Below, piece by piece: positions 44,139-52,211 of a stretch of DNA of 64,000 nt. The notes under the pieces were generated by a model. That model was not told the origin of the DNA and did no database searches. It saw only the letters and a program-made list of their open reading frames with translations. Within the stretch, counting starts at the first letter, position 1. Each line of letters starts with the position of its first letter. The translations under genes and the position numbers were made by a program. The stretch comes from Actinosynnema sp. ALI-1.44. Lineage in GTDB: Bacteria; Actinomycetota; Actinomycetes; Mycobacteriales; Pseudonocardiaceae. The DNA lies in NCBI RefSeq assembly GCF_001984155.1, contig NZ_MTQO01000025.1:21429-85428 (forward strand), written 5' to 3'.

Positions 44139-44291
44139 GGGGAATTTCCTTGTCGCACTTCAGGCGTATGCCCCACGAAAACGCCTGAAAGGACCTTGCG
44201 CCGGGAGATCGCGCACGGCGCGCCTCCGTCACACCTGTGACTCTTGTGACTAGCGTGGTGAATTGCAACGGATCGGGGGAGGTGACGAGGC

Positions 44292-45152
44292 ATGCCGAGC
44301 TCACTGATAGTGGTGGCGCTTGTCCTGGGGTGGCTGGTCGTCCTCGTCCCGATGATCGTGCGCAAGCGCCAGGAGATCGCCAGGACCGCGGACTCCGCAC
44401 TCGCCGCGCGGGTCGTGCGGAAGGGCGGTGCCGAGGAGGCCGACATGCGCGACACCGCCGAGCTCGACGACGTCCACCACTCCCACGACATCGACGACGA
44501 CGAAGCCGAAGAAGGCCCGGACGCCCACGCCGACGATATGGATTCGGCTACGGAACACCCCGAAGCCCTCGACACCGCGGACGAAGCGGACGATCGTGAC
44601 CCCGTGGCCACGGACAGTGCCGCCTCTCGAGCGGACCAGGCACACCCCCGCCCCTTCCGGCCAGGCCGCGGCGGGTTCGACCCGGAAGCAGCCGCGCGGA
44701 CAGCACGAGCGAAGTACGCATTCCGCCAACGCGTCGTAGTGGCCATGCTGCTACTCGCCGTAGGCAGCGCAGTAGTGGGCGCGGTGATGTACGCCCAGGC
44801 CTGGTGGCTACACGGCGCGGTGGACATAGCACTCGTCGGCTACCTGACATACCTCCGAAGGCAAGTACGCATCGAAGAGGAAATCCGCCAACGCAGAACA
44901 GCCCGCATAGCCCAAGCAAGGCGAGCCGCCTACGAGGACTACCGGGAAGAGCACGCGGAAGACCACGACGACGAGACCTATGCCGAAGAGCCCACCGAGC
45001 GCCCGGAACCAGCCCCCGTCGCCAAGACGATCCAGCCGCCACGGATCACCCACCCCCACGCGGTCGTCGTCGACATCGACGACGAGGACCCGGCGTTCGA
45101 CGAGCTCGAAGACCCCGACAGCCTGCGATACCGCCGAGCGGTGGGGGAGTGA
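44292..45152 (+). CDS. glpR: Divisome membrane protein SepX/GlpR
   Basis: 286 aa. An N-terminal transmembrane helix (SSLIVVALVLGWLVVLVPMI) is followed by an RKRQEIARTADSALAARVV segment and a long acidic His/Asp-rich linker. A second helix pair (VVVAMLLLAVGSAVVGAVMY, LHGAVDIALVGYLTYL) and a charged C-terminus follow. This is the layout of SepX (Streptomyces) and GlpR (Corynebacterium), which stabilise FtsZ rings and recruit Glp. The location downstream of glp fits. Confidence 0.85.
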   Translation: MPSSLIVVALVLGWLVVLVPMIVRKRQEIARTADSALAARVVRKGGAEEADMRDTAELDDVHHSHDIDDDEAEEGPDAHADDMDSATEHPEALDTADEADDRDPVATDSAASRADQAHPRPFRPGRGGFDPEAAARTARAKYAFRQRVVVAMLLLAVGSAVVGAVMYAQAWWLHGAVDIALVGYLTYLRRQVRIEEEIRQRRTARIAQARRAAYEDYREEHAEDHDDETYAEEPTERPEPAPVAKTIQPPRITHPHAVVVDIDDEDPAFDELEDPDSLRYRRAVGE

Positions 45153-45192
45153 AAACCGCTCCGAAGGGCCTGATAAGCTTGCGGAGCACCAA

Positions 45193-45265
45193 GGGGCTGT
45201 AGCGCAGTTGGTAGCGCGTCTCGTTCGCATCGAGAAGGTCAGGGGTTCGATTCCCCTCAGCTCCA
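45193..45265 (+). tRNA. tRNA-Ala, anticodon CGC
   Basis: Cloverleaf: acceptor GGGGCTG/CAGCTCC with discriminator A, D arm AGCGCAGTTGGTAGCGC, anticodon stem TCTCG/CGAGA with loop TTCGCAT (CGC), T arm AGGGGTTCGATTCCCCT. CCA is not encoded. From the anticodon onwards its 3' half is the left attachment site of the integrated element, which keeps the gene whole. Confidence 0.95.
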
Positions 45266-45266
45266 C
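45223..45266. other. attL
   Basis: A 44-bp sequence starting GTTCGCATCGAGAAGG and ending CAGCTCCAC is identical to 59735-59778. It covers the tRNA-Ala anticodon loop to its 3' end plus one base. The bases on both sides differ between copies, fixing the repeat limits. Confidence 0.93.
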
Positions 45267-45276
45267 CGCAGGTCAA

Positions 45277-45309
45277 GGGCCGTCCACAGTAGCGTGAACG
45301 GCCCTTTTT
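45277..45309 (+). terminator. Terminator after tRNA-Ala
   Basis: GGGCCGT and ACGGCCC form a stem with a 14-base loop, followed by TTTTT. It lies just inside the element, so it now ends tRNA-Ala transcription. The original chromosomal terminator is displaced to 59786. Confidence 0.75.
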
Positions 45310-45320
45310 CGTGCCTTGAT

Positions 45321-45337
45321 AGCAGTAAAGTACAGCA
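45321..45337. promoter_or_regulatory. Candidate integrase/Xis arm site, left
   Basis: AGCAGTAAAGTACAGCA matches the right-end copy AGCAGCAAAGTACAGCA (59634-59650) at 16 of 17 positions. Both are inside the element, 55-85 bp from their att core, in direct orientation. Arm-type binding sites for recombinase or Xis would look like this. Confidence 0.5.
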
Positions 45338-45343
45338 GTGGCG

Positions 45344-46570
45344 CTACTCGTCCAGGCTCTCACCCAGGCGCTTGAGCGCGTCCCGCGTCTTCTTTGAGGA
45401 CGCCTGTGAGTAGATCTCCATGGTCATCGAGAACTGGGCGTGCCGAAGGATGCGCATGATCACCCTCGGGTGCACGTCCAGGTCGACCAGCAGTGTCCCG
45501 CAGGAACGACGGCCGTCGTGAACGGTGATCTTCCGGACGCCGGAGCGTGCGACGCGGTTATCCCAGGACCGGTTGAAGTTCCGGGGGTCGATCGGCTGCC
45601 CGTACTTGGTGGTGAACACCAGGTCGGTTGGGTGCCAGGCCACATCAGCCTCTTTCCGGTCGGCGAGCTGGTCGCGCCGCCGCTTCTCCAGGGCCGTGAC
45701 CACGATGGACGGCAGCGGCATGGTGTCGTCCGACGCGGCGGTCTTCGTCTCGCGGTGTAGCAGCTTCCGCCTGGCCCTTTGGAGCTGGTGGCCGACCATC
45801 AGCTCACCGTTGGCGAAGTCGAGCGCGTCCCATGTGAGCCCCAATATCTCGCCCTTGCGCAGGCCCAGGACGACGGCGAGCACGTATCCGGCGTACATCG
45901 CGTCACGGGCGTCTCGGGCCGACTCCAAGAACCTCCGGGCTTCCTCGCTCGTCCATGCCGTCCGCTTGCGCTTGCGGACAGTCGGAAGCGTCACCAGTTC
46001 CGCGACGTTCCGCCCGATCAGTTCCTCCCGGATCGCGTGGTTTAGCGCCGCGCGTAGACACGCGCGAATGTCGGAGACGGTCCGGGACGATGGCGCGTCT
46101 TTGCAGCACAGGCGAGCGCTCAAGGCGCAGCAACGGCGGCGCTTCTCGTCCCGGCGCGCGTCCTTGCCTTGTACACAGCACTGGCAGATGCCGGGAATGG
46201 CGTTAATCCACTTCTGAACGTCGCGCACACCGAGCTTGTCCAGACGCTGACCGCCCAAAGCGGGCTCGATGTAGAGCCGGACGAACAGCTCGTAATTGAC
46301 GTACGTCAGTGGCGCGCGGTTCGGCTCGATCACCTCCGTAAGCCAGTAGTTCAGGAACTCACGTAGACGTGGAACCGACGTCGCCACTGGGCCGGTCTTG
46401 GCCGCCTGGTGCAGCTTGAGCCACTTGTCATGGACCGCTTCGCGCGTCGGACCGTAGACATACTTGCGTTTCTTGTCGCCGGTTGGGGTGGTGACCCACA
46501 CGTAGGCAGCGAACCCGTTGCGGAACGGGTAAATAGACCCCTCGCCGTTGGCGCGTCCTTTGCCTGTCAT
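45344..46570 (-). CDS. int: Tyrosine site-specific integrase of the AICE
   Basis: 408 aa from ATG 46570. An N-terminal arm-binding domain (GEGSIYPFRNGFAAYVWV) and SAM-like core-binding domain precede the catalytic domain. Catalytic Arg is in VLGLRKGEILGLTW, HxxR in VHDGRRSCGTLL, the second His in RILRHAQFSMTM, and the nucleophile Tyr in MEIYSQ. A Cys-rich insertion (GICQCCVQGKD...RRRCCALSARLCC, about residues 140-175) interrupts the core-binding domain and could bind metal. It lies 78 bp from attL and is the last gene of the leftward operon. Confidence 0.95.
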   Translation of the reverse strand: MTGKGRANGEGSIYPFRNGFAAYVWVTTPTGDKKRKYVYGPTREAVHDKWLKLHQAAKTGPVATSVPRLREFLNYWLTEVIEPNRAPLTYVNYELFVRLYIEPALGGQRLDKLGVRDVQKWINAIPGICQCCVQGKDARRDEKRRRCCALSARLCCKDAPSSRTVSDIRACLRAALNHAIREELIGRNVAELVTLPTVRKRKRTAWTSEEARRFLESARDARDAMYAGYVLAVVLGLRKGEILGLTWDALDFANGELMVGHQLQRARRKLLHRETKTAASDDTMPLPSIVVTALEKRRRDQLADRKEADVAWHPTDLVFTTKYGQPIDPRNFNRSWDNRVARSGVRKITVHDGRRSCGTLLVDLDVHPRVIMRILRHAQFSMTMEIYSQASSKKTRDALKRLGESLDE

Positions 46571-46571
46571 A

Positions 46572-46763
46572 TCAGGCCACCTCCTCCACAAGTCGGTTGA
46601 TGTAGTCGTCAACCCAGGCGGGCAAGATCCGACGGTTCCCGCCGTCCTTAATGGACCTGATCTGGCCGGTAGCAACGAGCTGTTTGGTCTTCGAGAGCCC
46701 GTATCCCAGCATCTGCGCTACTTCGGCAACTGTGTGCCATTTGGGCTGAATCGGGTGGCTCAA
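46572..46763 (-). CDS. xis: Excisionase-like helix-turn-helix protein
   Basis: 63 aa from TTG 46763, which overlaps the preceding TGA (TTGA). Winged-helix pattern of MerR/excisionase type: WHTVAEVAQMLGYGLSKTKQL and GQIRSIKDGGNRRILPAWVD. Located directly upstream of int with one base between them. It should direct excision of the element. Confidence 0.85.
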   Translation of the reverse strand: MSHPIQPKWHTVAEVAQMLGYGLSKTKQLVATGQIRSIKDGGNRRILPAWVDDYINRLVEEVA

Positions 46764-47908
46764 AGTGCACCTCCGTTTTTCGGGGCGGGCAGGTATCGCG
46801 CCCATGCGTCGGTCAGGCCGACCTGTTCGACGGGGTCGGTGGTGGGGTGGATGGTGTAGCCTTTCGCGCTTTTTCCGTTGATGCGCAACGAGAGTGGCGC
46901 CACTTGGTATGGGCTGAGTTCTTTGGACAGTCGCAGTGCGTCGAGTGGTTTTCCGTTGAGGTCCGTCCATGGGGCGTCGTCGATGGAGCGCAGATGGGTG
47001 ATGATGTCGGCGGTGTGTAGCCGGTCGGTGTCGCGTTCGGTGAACAGTGCCCGCAGGTCGGCGAGCAGGCGGACGCCGAGTGATGGCGCGGTTTTCTGGT
47101 TGAGCACGAAGTAGGTGCACGCCTTGCGTGCGGTTTCCGGCCAGTGTCCGCCTGCCTGGTCGGCGATGGCCAGCAGTGGTTCCCAGATTTCGGCTGGGCG
47201 GTCTTCTACCCCGTCGGGCATGTCGGGTTCGGCTTCTACGAGGTTGTCACCGATGCTGGTCATCCACGCGCTGAGTGCTTCGCGGATGGGGGTGGCTTGA
47301 CGGGTGGCTCGGGATTCCCGGTAGGACTCCACGTGTTCGTCGTGGCGTCGGCGACGCAAGTGAATGGTGATAGCGCGGGTGGTGATGGTGTCGGGCATGC
47401 GTCCGGCGAGTCCGGCGAGCGCGACGGGGGCAAATATGGGCAGGCGTTCGACGGTGAACCCGCTTGCCGGATCTCCTTTGGTTTTCGGAACGGTCGCGGA
47501 TCGCTTGTAGCCCAGGTTCAACATTTGGCGCACGTCTTCATTGCCCGCGCCACCAGGACCGAACACGGCGTCCACTTCGTCCATCAGGATGCTGATCGGT
47601 CCTGCCGCGACCATCCGAACCAGAGCGGAGGCGGATCCTCCTGCGGTCATTTCGGGCTGGTTGGTGAGGTGTTGCGCGATTTCCAGCACGCGGGTTTTGC
47701 CGGAGCCGGGTTCGGCGGACGACAGAATGAGGCGGGGCGTGATGTAGAACGCGTCGGCTACCCAGGTGTGGGCGTACCAGAGGGCGAGCATCGGCGCGCA
47801 GTGCTCGGAGGGGAACACGGAGAACCGGGCGACGAAGTCACGGACCTGATCGAGAATCTCGTGTCCTGGCACGGGTGTGGTCTCCACAATGCGAAGTGCG
47901 GCGGTCAT
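46760..47908 (-). CDS. DUF3631-type P-loop ATPase, probable replication protein
   Basis: 382 aa. Walker A in [19 protein letters not shown], Walker B-like [13 protein letters not shown], sensor-type [14 protein letters not shown], and a C-terminal DUF3631 region ([35 protein letters not shown]) with a DNA-binding-like end. These proteins occur in phages and AICEs and resemble helicase/primase partners. A role in element replication is inferred. ATG 47908 overlaps the upstream stop by 4 bases. Confidence 0.78.
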   Translation of the reverse strand: MTAALRIVETTPVPGHEILDQVRDFVARFSVFPSEHCAPMLALWYAHTWVADAFYITPRLILSSAEPGSGKTRVLEIAQHLTNQPEMTAGGSASALVRMVAAGPISILMDEVDAVFGPGGAGNEDVRQMLNLGYKRSATVPKTKGDPASGFTVERLPIFAPVALAGLAGRMPDTITTRAITIHLRRRRHDEHVESYRESRATRQATPIREALSAWMTSIGDNLVEAEPDMPDGVEDRPAEIWEPLLAIADQAGGHWPETARKACTYFVLNQKTAPSLGVRLLADLRALFTERDTDRLHTADIITHLRSIDDAPWTDLNGKPLDALRLSKELSPYQVAPLSLRINGKSAKGYTIHPTTDPVEQVGLTDAWARYLPAPKNGGAL

Positions 47909-48243
47909 GACAGGGCCTTCCTGGTTCGATACGCGGCCTGGCGGCAGGCGTGGGAGCAGTAGCGCGGCCAGCGGCCGGTAACGCGCCGGGGCGGTAGTGG
48001 TCGGCCGCAAGGGCAGTGCCGTTCGGATGGCGTGACGGTGCTGTAGCGCTTACAGGGCGGCGATGCGACCACCACATCGAAGCCGTGCAGGTCCACGGTC
48101 AGCGCGTCGGCCTGGACGAACGGGAACGGGTAGTCCGGCTGGGGTTCGATGTCCACTCCGGTCACGTCGAACCCCGCGGCGTGGTAGCCCGCCGATGCGC
48201 CACCGGCTCCGCAGAACAGGTCCAGCAGGCGATGCCTTGTCAT
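47905..48243 (-). CDS. Short cytosine-methyltransferase-like protein with zinc-ribbon tail
   Basis: 112 aa. It starts like a C5 cytosine methylase: [20 protein letters not shown] (SAM motif I), [17 protein letters not shown], and [17 protein letters not shown] with the PPC catalytic cysteine. There it departs from the family: the remaining 38 residues are a Cys/His cluster ([27 protein letters not shown]) and then stop. The target-recognition domain and motifs VI-X are absent. It may be an inactive or repurposed SAM-fold protein, or a truncated methylase joined to a zinc ribbon. Confidence 0.7.
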   Translation of the reverse strand: MTRHRLLDLFCGAGGASAGYHAAGFDVTGVDIEPQPDYPFPFVQADALTVDLHGFDVVVASPPCKRYSTVTPSERHCPCGRPLPPRRVTGRWPRYCSHACRQAAYRTRKALS

Positions 48244-48575
48244 GGCCGGTGCTCCTCGTAGGCGGGTTCTTCGGATGTGCGGTATTCGCGGCCCCACTGG
48301 GCCCATTGGGTGGGTGGGATGTACTGCCAGACGCGGGCTTTGCCGACGCGCAGGACGTAGCGCGGGTCGGTGTTGACGGTGAACTGGTCGGTGGGCAGGT
48401 AGCAGCGGCTTGAGCCCCATGCGTGGTCCAGGGGGTAGCCGTCGTGGCGGCTTTCCGCGCGGGCGGCGAGCCAGCGGCCGTAGGGCCACCATTGGCGGTC
48501 GCGTGGTCCGCCGTTGAGGTAGGCCGGGTGGCCGCGTGGGTCGAGTGTTTCGGCGAACTGCAGTTCGGTGGTCAT
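48240..48575 (-). CDS. AICE hypothetical protein, paralogue 1
   Basis: 111 aa, unknown family. Core motifs [18 protein letters not shown] and [20 protein letters not shown] are shared with the next gene upstream, from which it differs mostly in the middle. ATG 48575 overlaps that gene's stop by 4 bases. Trp/Tyr-rich and without membrane segments. Confidence 0.7.
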   Translation of the reverse strand: MTTELQFAETLDPRGHPAYLNGGPRDRQWWPYGRWLAARAESRHDGYPLDHAWGSSRCYLPTDQFTVNTDPRYVLRVGKARVWQYIPPTQWAQWGREYRTSEEPAYEEHRP

Positions 48576-48937
48576 GCCGCTACCTCCGTCACACTGGTGT
48601 GTCCGGTGTGGTCGGTGCGTTCGTCGGGTGTGAGGTATTCGCGACCCCAGTGGGCCCATTGGGTGGGTGGGATGTAGTGCCAGACGCGGGCCCGCATCGC
48701 TGTAGTTGCCTCGGAGTCCGGCTTGTCGGTGCGGCCAATCCATGTGGTGGTGGGTGCGTAGCAGCGGCACGCGCCGTCCGGTCGGGCGAGGTCGCAGCGC
48801 ATACGGCGGCTGGACAGCCGGGCGGCGAGCCAATCGGGGTAGGTGTACCAGCGCAGGTCACGCGGGCCGCCGCGCAAGGCGACCAGGTCACTTTCTGGTG
48901 TGTCCCAAGCGAAGTCGAGCCGGTCGGGGGTGTTCAT
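48572..48937 (-). CDS. AICE hypothetical protein, paralogue 2
   Basis: 121 aa, tandem relative of the preceding entry: [18 protein letters not shown] and [19 protein letters not shown]. The middle carries two cysteines ([15 protein letters not shown]). Unknown function. Overlaps both neighbours by 4 bases. Confidence 0.7.
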   Translation of the reverse strand: MNTPDRLDFAWDTPESDLVALRGGPRDLRWYTYPDWLAARLSSRRMRCDLARPDGACRCYAPTTTWIGRTDKPDSEATTAMRARVWHYIPPTQWAHWGREYLTPDERTDHTGHTSVTEVAA

Positions 48938-49452
48938 GCCGCACCTTGTCCGGTGTGGTCGGTCACCGCGTGCAGACGCGCGGGGTGGGTGGTGAATCGG
49001 TCGCGGTAGGTCTTGAGCCGGGCGTAGCCGGTGGTGATCTGGCCGTCGAGCAGGTCCAACGCTCCGTTTTTCTCGGCCTGTGACAACCGGGTGGCGTACT
49101 GGACGACGTGCCTGCGGTAGGTGGCTTCCAGCAGCAGGTCAATGTGGAAGTCCAGGGTGGCGGGGACGAACGGTGCCGTGCGGTGAGCATCGGCGATCCA
49201 CTCGGCGACCCGCTTGAGCTTGTGCTCACCAGCCACGGCGCCGGTGCGCAAGGCGTAGCCAAGTACTGCGGCAGGGTCCACGCTGGACAGTCCAGCGGTG
49301 AGCATGTCGGCCAGCAGGGTCACGGTGGTCGCGGCGCGCCAGTCGGTGAAGTCGCCGGGTTCGAGCCGGGCGAGGTGAAGCCGGGCGGTGTCGACGGGCA
49401 ACTGCATCAGCAGGCCGACCGTGACGGCTTCCAGGTCGGTTGCGGGGATCAC
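48934..49452 (-). CDS. DnaB N-terminal-domain-like AICE protein
   Basis: 172 aa. The first 70 residues follow the spacing of the DnaB helicase N-terminal domain (EAVTVGLLMQLPVDTARLHL, LEPGDFTDWRAATTVTLLAD, DPAAVLGYALRTGAV). The rest is helical, and no P-loop is present. It could help load or regulate replication proteins together with the DUF3631 ATPase. The domain match is by pattern only. Confidence 0.55.
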   Translation of the reverse strand: MIPATDLEAVTVGLLMQLPVDTARLHLARLEPGDFTDWRAATTVTLLADMLTAGLSSVDPAAVLGYALRTGAVAGEHKLKRVAEWIADAHRTAPFVPATLDFHIDLLLEATYRRHVVQYATRLSQAEKNGALDLLDGQITTGYARLKTYRDRFTTHPARLHAVTDHTGQGAA

Positions 49453-49775
49453 GATGAGGTCCCTTCAGAACGTCGCGTGCGGGAGCGGTGACGACTCAGC
49501 GAGTTGAAGACTCTGCGTCCGGCGCGGAGTTGGAGGCCGGTGTCGTCGCAGCGTGGACAGCGACGGAAGCCGCCCAGACGACGGCGACGGAAGCGCCCCA
49601 ACCCATCGCACGCGCGGCAGTCGCGGTAGGGGAAGGCCCAGCAGGACACGACGTAGAGCAGCGCGGAGGCGGCGAGGAAGATCCAGGCGTAGCCGCGCCA
49701 CGCGGGCACGGTGTCACTGAGAGCGACAATGAGAGCGGCGAGCGCGGTGAGCCGGTACGCGGCCGTGGGGGTCAT
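49449..49775 (-). CDS. Small membrane protein with CxxC ribbon
   Basis: 108 aa. Two hydrophobic helices (LTALAALIVALSDTV, YAWIFLAASALLYVVSCW) precede a DnaJ-like cysteine cluster (CRACDGLGRFRRR, RRCPRCDDTGLQL) and a basic tail. Unknown function. Its start is separated from the traB end by 141 bp with strong inverted repeats, so it may begin a new transcription unit. Confidence 0.65.
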   Translation of the reverse strand: MTPTAAYRLTALAALIVALSDTVPAWRGYAWIFLAASALLYVVSCWAFPYRDCRACDGLGRFRRRRLGGFRRCPRCDDTGLQLRAGRRVFNSLSRHRSRTRRSEGTSS

Positions 49776-49819
49776 GGAAATGCCCTTCTGGGGCTGTTTT
49801 GGGTACGCGAGACCACGCC

Positions 49820-49908
49820 CTCTAGTCGCTAGAGCGCTGATCAGGCGATATGCGGGTGTCTAGTGAGGGGTCTAGGTCTAGAGGGGGGCCGGGTCTAGAC
49901 CTAGACCC
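49820..49908. repeat. CTAG-rich palindromes between traB and the next gene
   Basis: CTCTAG-tcg-CTAGAG (49820-49834) and a 15-bp perfect inverted repeat (49868-49882 pairing with 49894-49908, GGGTCTAGGTCTAGA) contain most of about eight CTAG tetramers in 110 bp. CTAG is otherwise scarce in this DNA. Possible terminator for traB or a protein-binding site. Confidence 0.65.
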
Positions 49909-49916
49909 ATCGCGGG

Positions 49917-52211
49917 CTAGGCCCGCTTCGACTTCTTGTCACGCTCGGTGAGCGCGGCGGCGATGTGGACGCGTTCGACACCCATCCGGTTAGCACCCTT
50001 GCCGGTGGCCGGGTCGGTGCCCCACACCTGCTTGGTGCTGATGCCGAACGGCTTAAGCGCGGCGGAGAGCTGGGTTGCTTTGGCACTGCCGTTGGCCAGT
50101 TCGCCCCATGGGCCGTACTGGTCGGGCTTGACCTCGGCCAACGCGTCCACCAAGGACTCTGACCAACGCTTATCGGTGTCGCCGAACACGGTCAGCAGGT
50201 CTTGCAGCAGCGTGTTGGCGGCCGTCGTGGTGTCGTCCACTGTGGCGTCCAGGCCAGCGGCGTACCCGGTGATCCGGCCTGCTGCCAGCCGGTGGGCGCG
50301 GGCGCGGGCCACCAGCGCCTCGGAGTCGGGGCCGTTGAGCTTGACCGTCCGGACCGTGGTCGTCTCGTCCACGACGCCCTTGAGCAGGCCAACACCCTTG
50401 TCGCGCTTGAAGTTGAACTGTGTGGCGCGCTCGCCGTTCTGGTAGCTGGATGTACCCAGCACCATGTCATTCGGGACCTGCCCGGCGACCTTGAGGCAGT
50501 ACCGCAGGATGGCGTTGTCGCTGATCTGGGTGGGAATGGACTTCGAGTCCGGGCGCTGAGTGGCCAGCAGGGTCACGATGCCGGTCGCCGGGCCACGCTT
50601 GACCAGGTCGGTAACGATTTCCTCGATCTCGGCGCCGTGTTCTTTGTGCTCGAACCAGATCTGCACCTCGTCGGCGCCGACGACGATCGGGTGCAGCCCC
50701 AAGGACTTCTTGGAGGCCAGTTCGGTAGTGAGCTGACTGTCCGGGCAGAGTTCACGCGGCAGCTCGCGGATCACCTTGGCGCGGCGGCGCAGCTCCTTCT
50801 GCAACTCCCGCAACGCTGTCAACGCGTAGACGATGTCGTCGTCCTCGTCCCCCGCGCGGTAGCGGTGTGACACGGGCTGCAAGGGCGAAAAGTCACCGGT
50901 GCCCTTCAGGTCGTAGGCATGCAGTTCGGTGCGCGGGTCCAGCGCGGCGATGAGCAGCAGCTCTCGCAACGCGAACGTCTTGCCCATACGCGGAACCGCG
51001 CCGATGACACCGGAGACGAACATCAGCACGAACGACACCCAGTTGCCGCGCACGTCGGTGCCGAACGGCTGCGGGTCGAACAGGTCAATCGCCTCACCCT
51101 TGCGCAGCGGCCACGCGGGTTGCTTGGCCTGGCTCATGTCCTCGTAGCCGACCCACAACACCAGTCGGGCCGGGCTGATGTCCGCGCGGCCTTCCGGCCA
51201 CACCGAGCCCAACGGCCGACCAAGCGCGGACGCGAGTTTCGCGCGGTTCTTGATGACGTCCTCGGCGGTAGCGCCACCGGGCAGGTCAATCTCCGCGCGC
51301 CAGCCAGGGCCTTCGGGGTGGATGGGGTGCACGAACCCGATCGCTCGCGCGTCGGCCTTGAGGGCCTGGTTGATCGCAGAGATCCCCAGGGATGCCAACG
51401 CCTGGGTGACCGCGTCGCTGGTGAGCTTGCTGAACCGGCTAGCGACCACGGCAGGCGAGACCACCGGTTTGTCGGCGGGCGTGCCGAGCCTGCCCAGCAG
51501 GGCCAGCGCGAGCGCGGTGCACGCCCACGTCACCCAGCTCGCCACCGCGCCGGGCAGCAGGATCAGCGCGGGCACCCCGACCGCTAGGCACAAAGCCAGC
51601 ACCAGCGCGCGAAACCGCACCCGCGCATCGCGTTGGGCCGAGAGACGCATGTAGGCCGCCGTGTCGTTGACCTTGACCGCCTCGCGCCGCAACTGCCGCC
51701 CCTCGGCGTCGGTGACCCACCGGCCGGTCGCGGCGGCCAGCAGCAGCGCACCGCGCGGAGCACGCACCGCCAGGCGCAGCCCGTACAGCGGCGAGCGCAG
51801 CGCGTGGTACCCGGCTGCGTGGACGTAGTGGCCCGCGACCCATCTCGCGGTCGCCGTGGCCTCCTCCCAGGACCGCAGGTAGGCGGGAAGGATCGGTTCC
51901 CGCTTGGCTTCCTGCAACCGCCGTATCCAACTGACGGAGTCGCCTCCGGGCTGGTCGACCAGCGTCACCTCAGCAGGCTCACCCGCGTCACCGTCGTCGT
52001 CCGCGTCGTTGTCGGTGTTGTCGGTGTTGTCGACGGCGTCCGGGTGCTGGTCCTGCCGTTCTACGTCGCGCAGCTCAGCAGCCGCGGCGTCCACTGGTGT
52101 CGTGCCTGCTCGCAGCTCACGGACGTTGCTCGGCTCGGTGATCTGCTCGGTGGTCATCTGGTCCTCGGTGATCTGGGTGCTGGTCGTGTCGGTGGTGTGG
52201 TCGATGCTCAT
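49917..52211 (-). CDS. traB: FtsK/SpoIIIE-type conjugative DNA translocase (TraB-like)
   Basis: 764 aa. The acidic N-terminus is disordered. Two transmembrane helices lie near 215-255 (ALVLALCLAVGVPALILL, WVTWACTALALALLG). The motor domain has Walker A in GAVPRMGKTFALREL, Walker B in HPIVVGADEVQIWFEHK and FtsK motif III-like LLATQRPDSKSIPTQI. A C-terminal winged-helix-like segment lies near 680-760. Actinomycete TraB proteins form a hexameric pore and move double-stranded plasmid DNA after binding short repeats in clt. This is the only transfer motor in the element. Confidence 0.93.
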   Translation of the reverse strand: MSIDHTTDTTSTQITEDQMTTEQITEPSNVRELRAGTTPVDAAAAELRDVERQDQHPDAVDNTDNTDNDADDDGDAGEPAEVTLVDQPGGDSVSWIRRLQEAKREPILPAYLRSWEEATATARWVAGHYVHAAGYHALRSPLYGLRLAVRAPRGALLLAAATGRWVTDAEGRQLRREAVKVNDTAAYMRLSAQRDARVRFRALVLALCLAVGVPALILLPGAVASWVTWACTALALALLGRLGTPADKPVVSPAVVASRFSKLTSDAVTQALASLGISAINQALKADARAIGFVHPIHPEGPGWRAEIDLPGGATAEDVIKNRAKLASALGRPLGSVWPEGRADISPARLVLWVGYEDMSQAKQPAWPLRKGEAIDLFDPQPFGTDVRGNWVSFVLMFVSGVIGAVPRMGKTFALRELLLIAALDPRTELHAYDLKGTGDFSPLQPVSHRYRAGDEDDDIVYALTALRELQKELRRRAKVIRELPRELCPDSQLTTELASKKSLGLHPIVVGADEVQIWFEHKEHGAEIEEIVTDLVKRGPATGIVTLLATQRPDSKSIPTQISDNAILRYCLKVAGQVPNDMVLGTSSYQNGERATQFNFKRDKGVGLLKGVVDETTTVRTVKLNGPDSEALVARARAHRLAAGRITGYAAGLDATVDDTTTAANTLLQDLLTVFGDTDKRWSESLVDALAEVKPDQYGPWGELANGSAKATQLSAALKPFGISTKQVWGTDPATGKGANRMGVERVHIAAALTERDKKSKRA

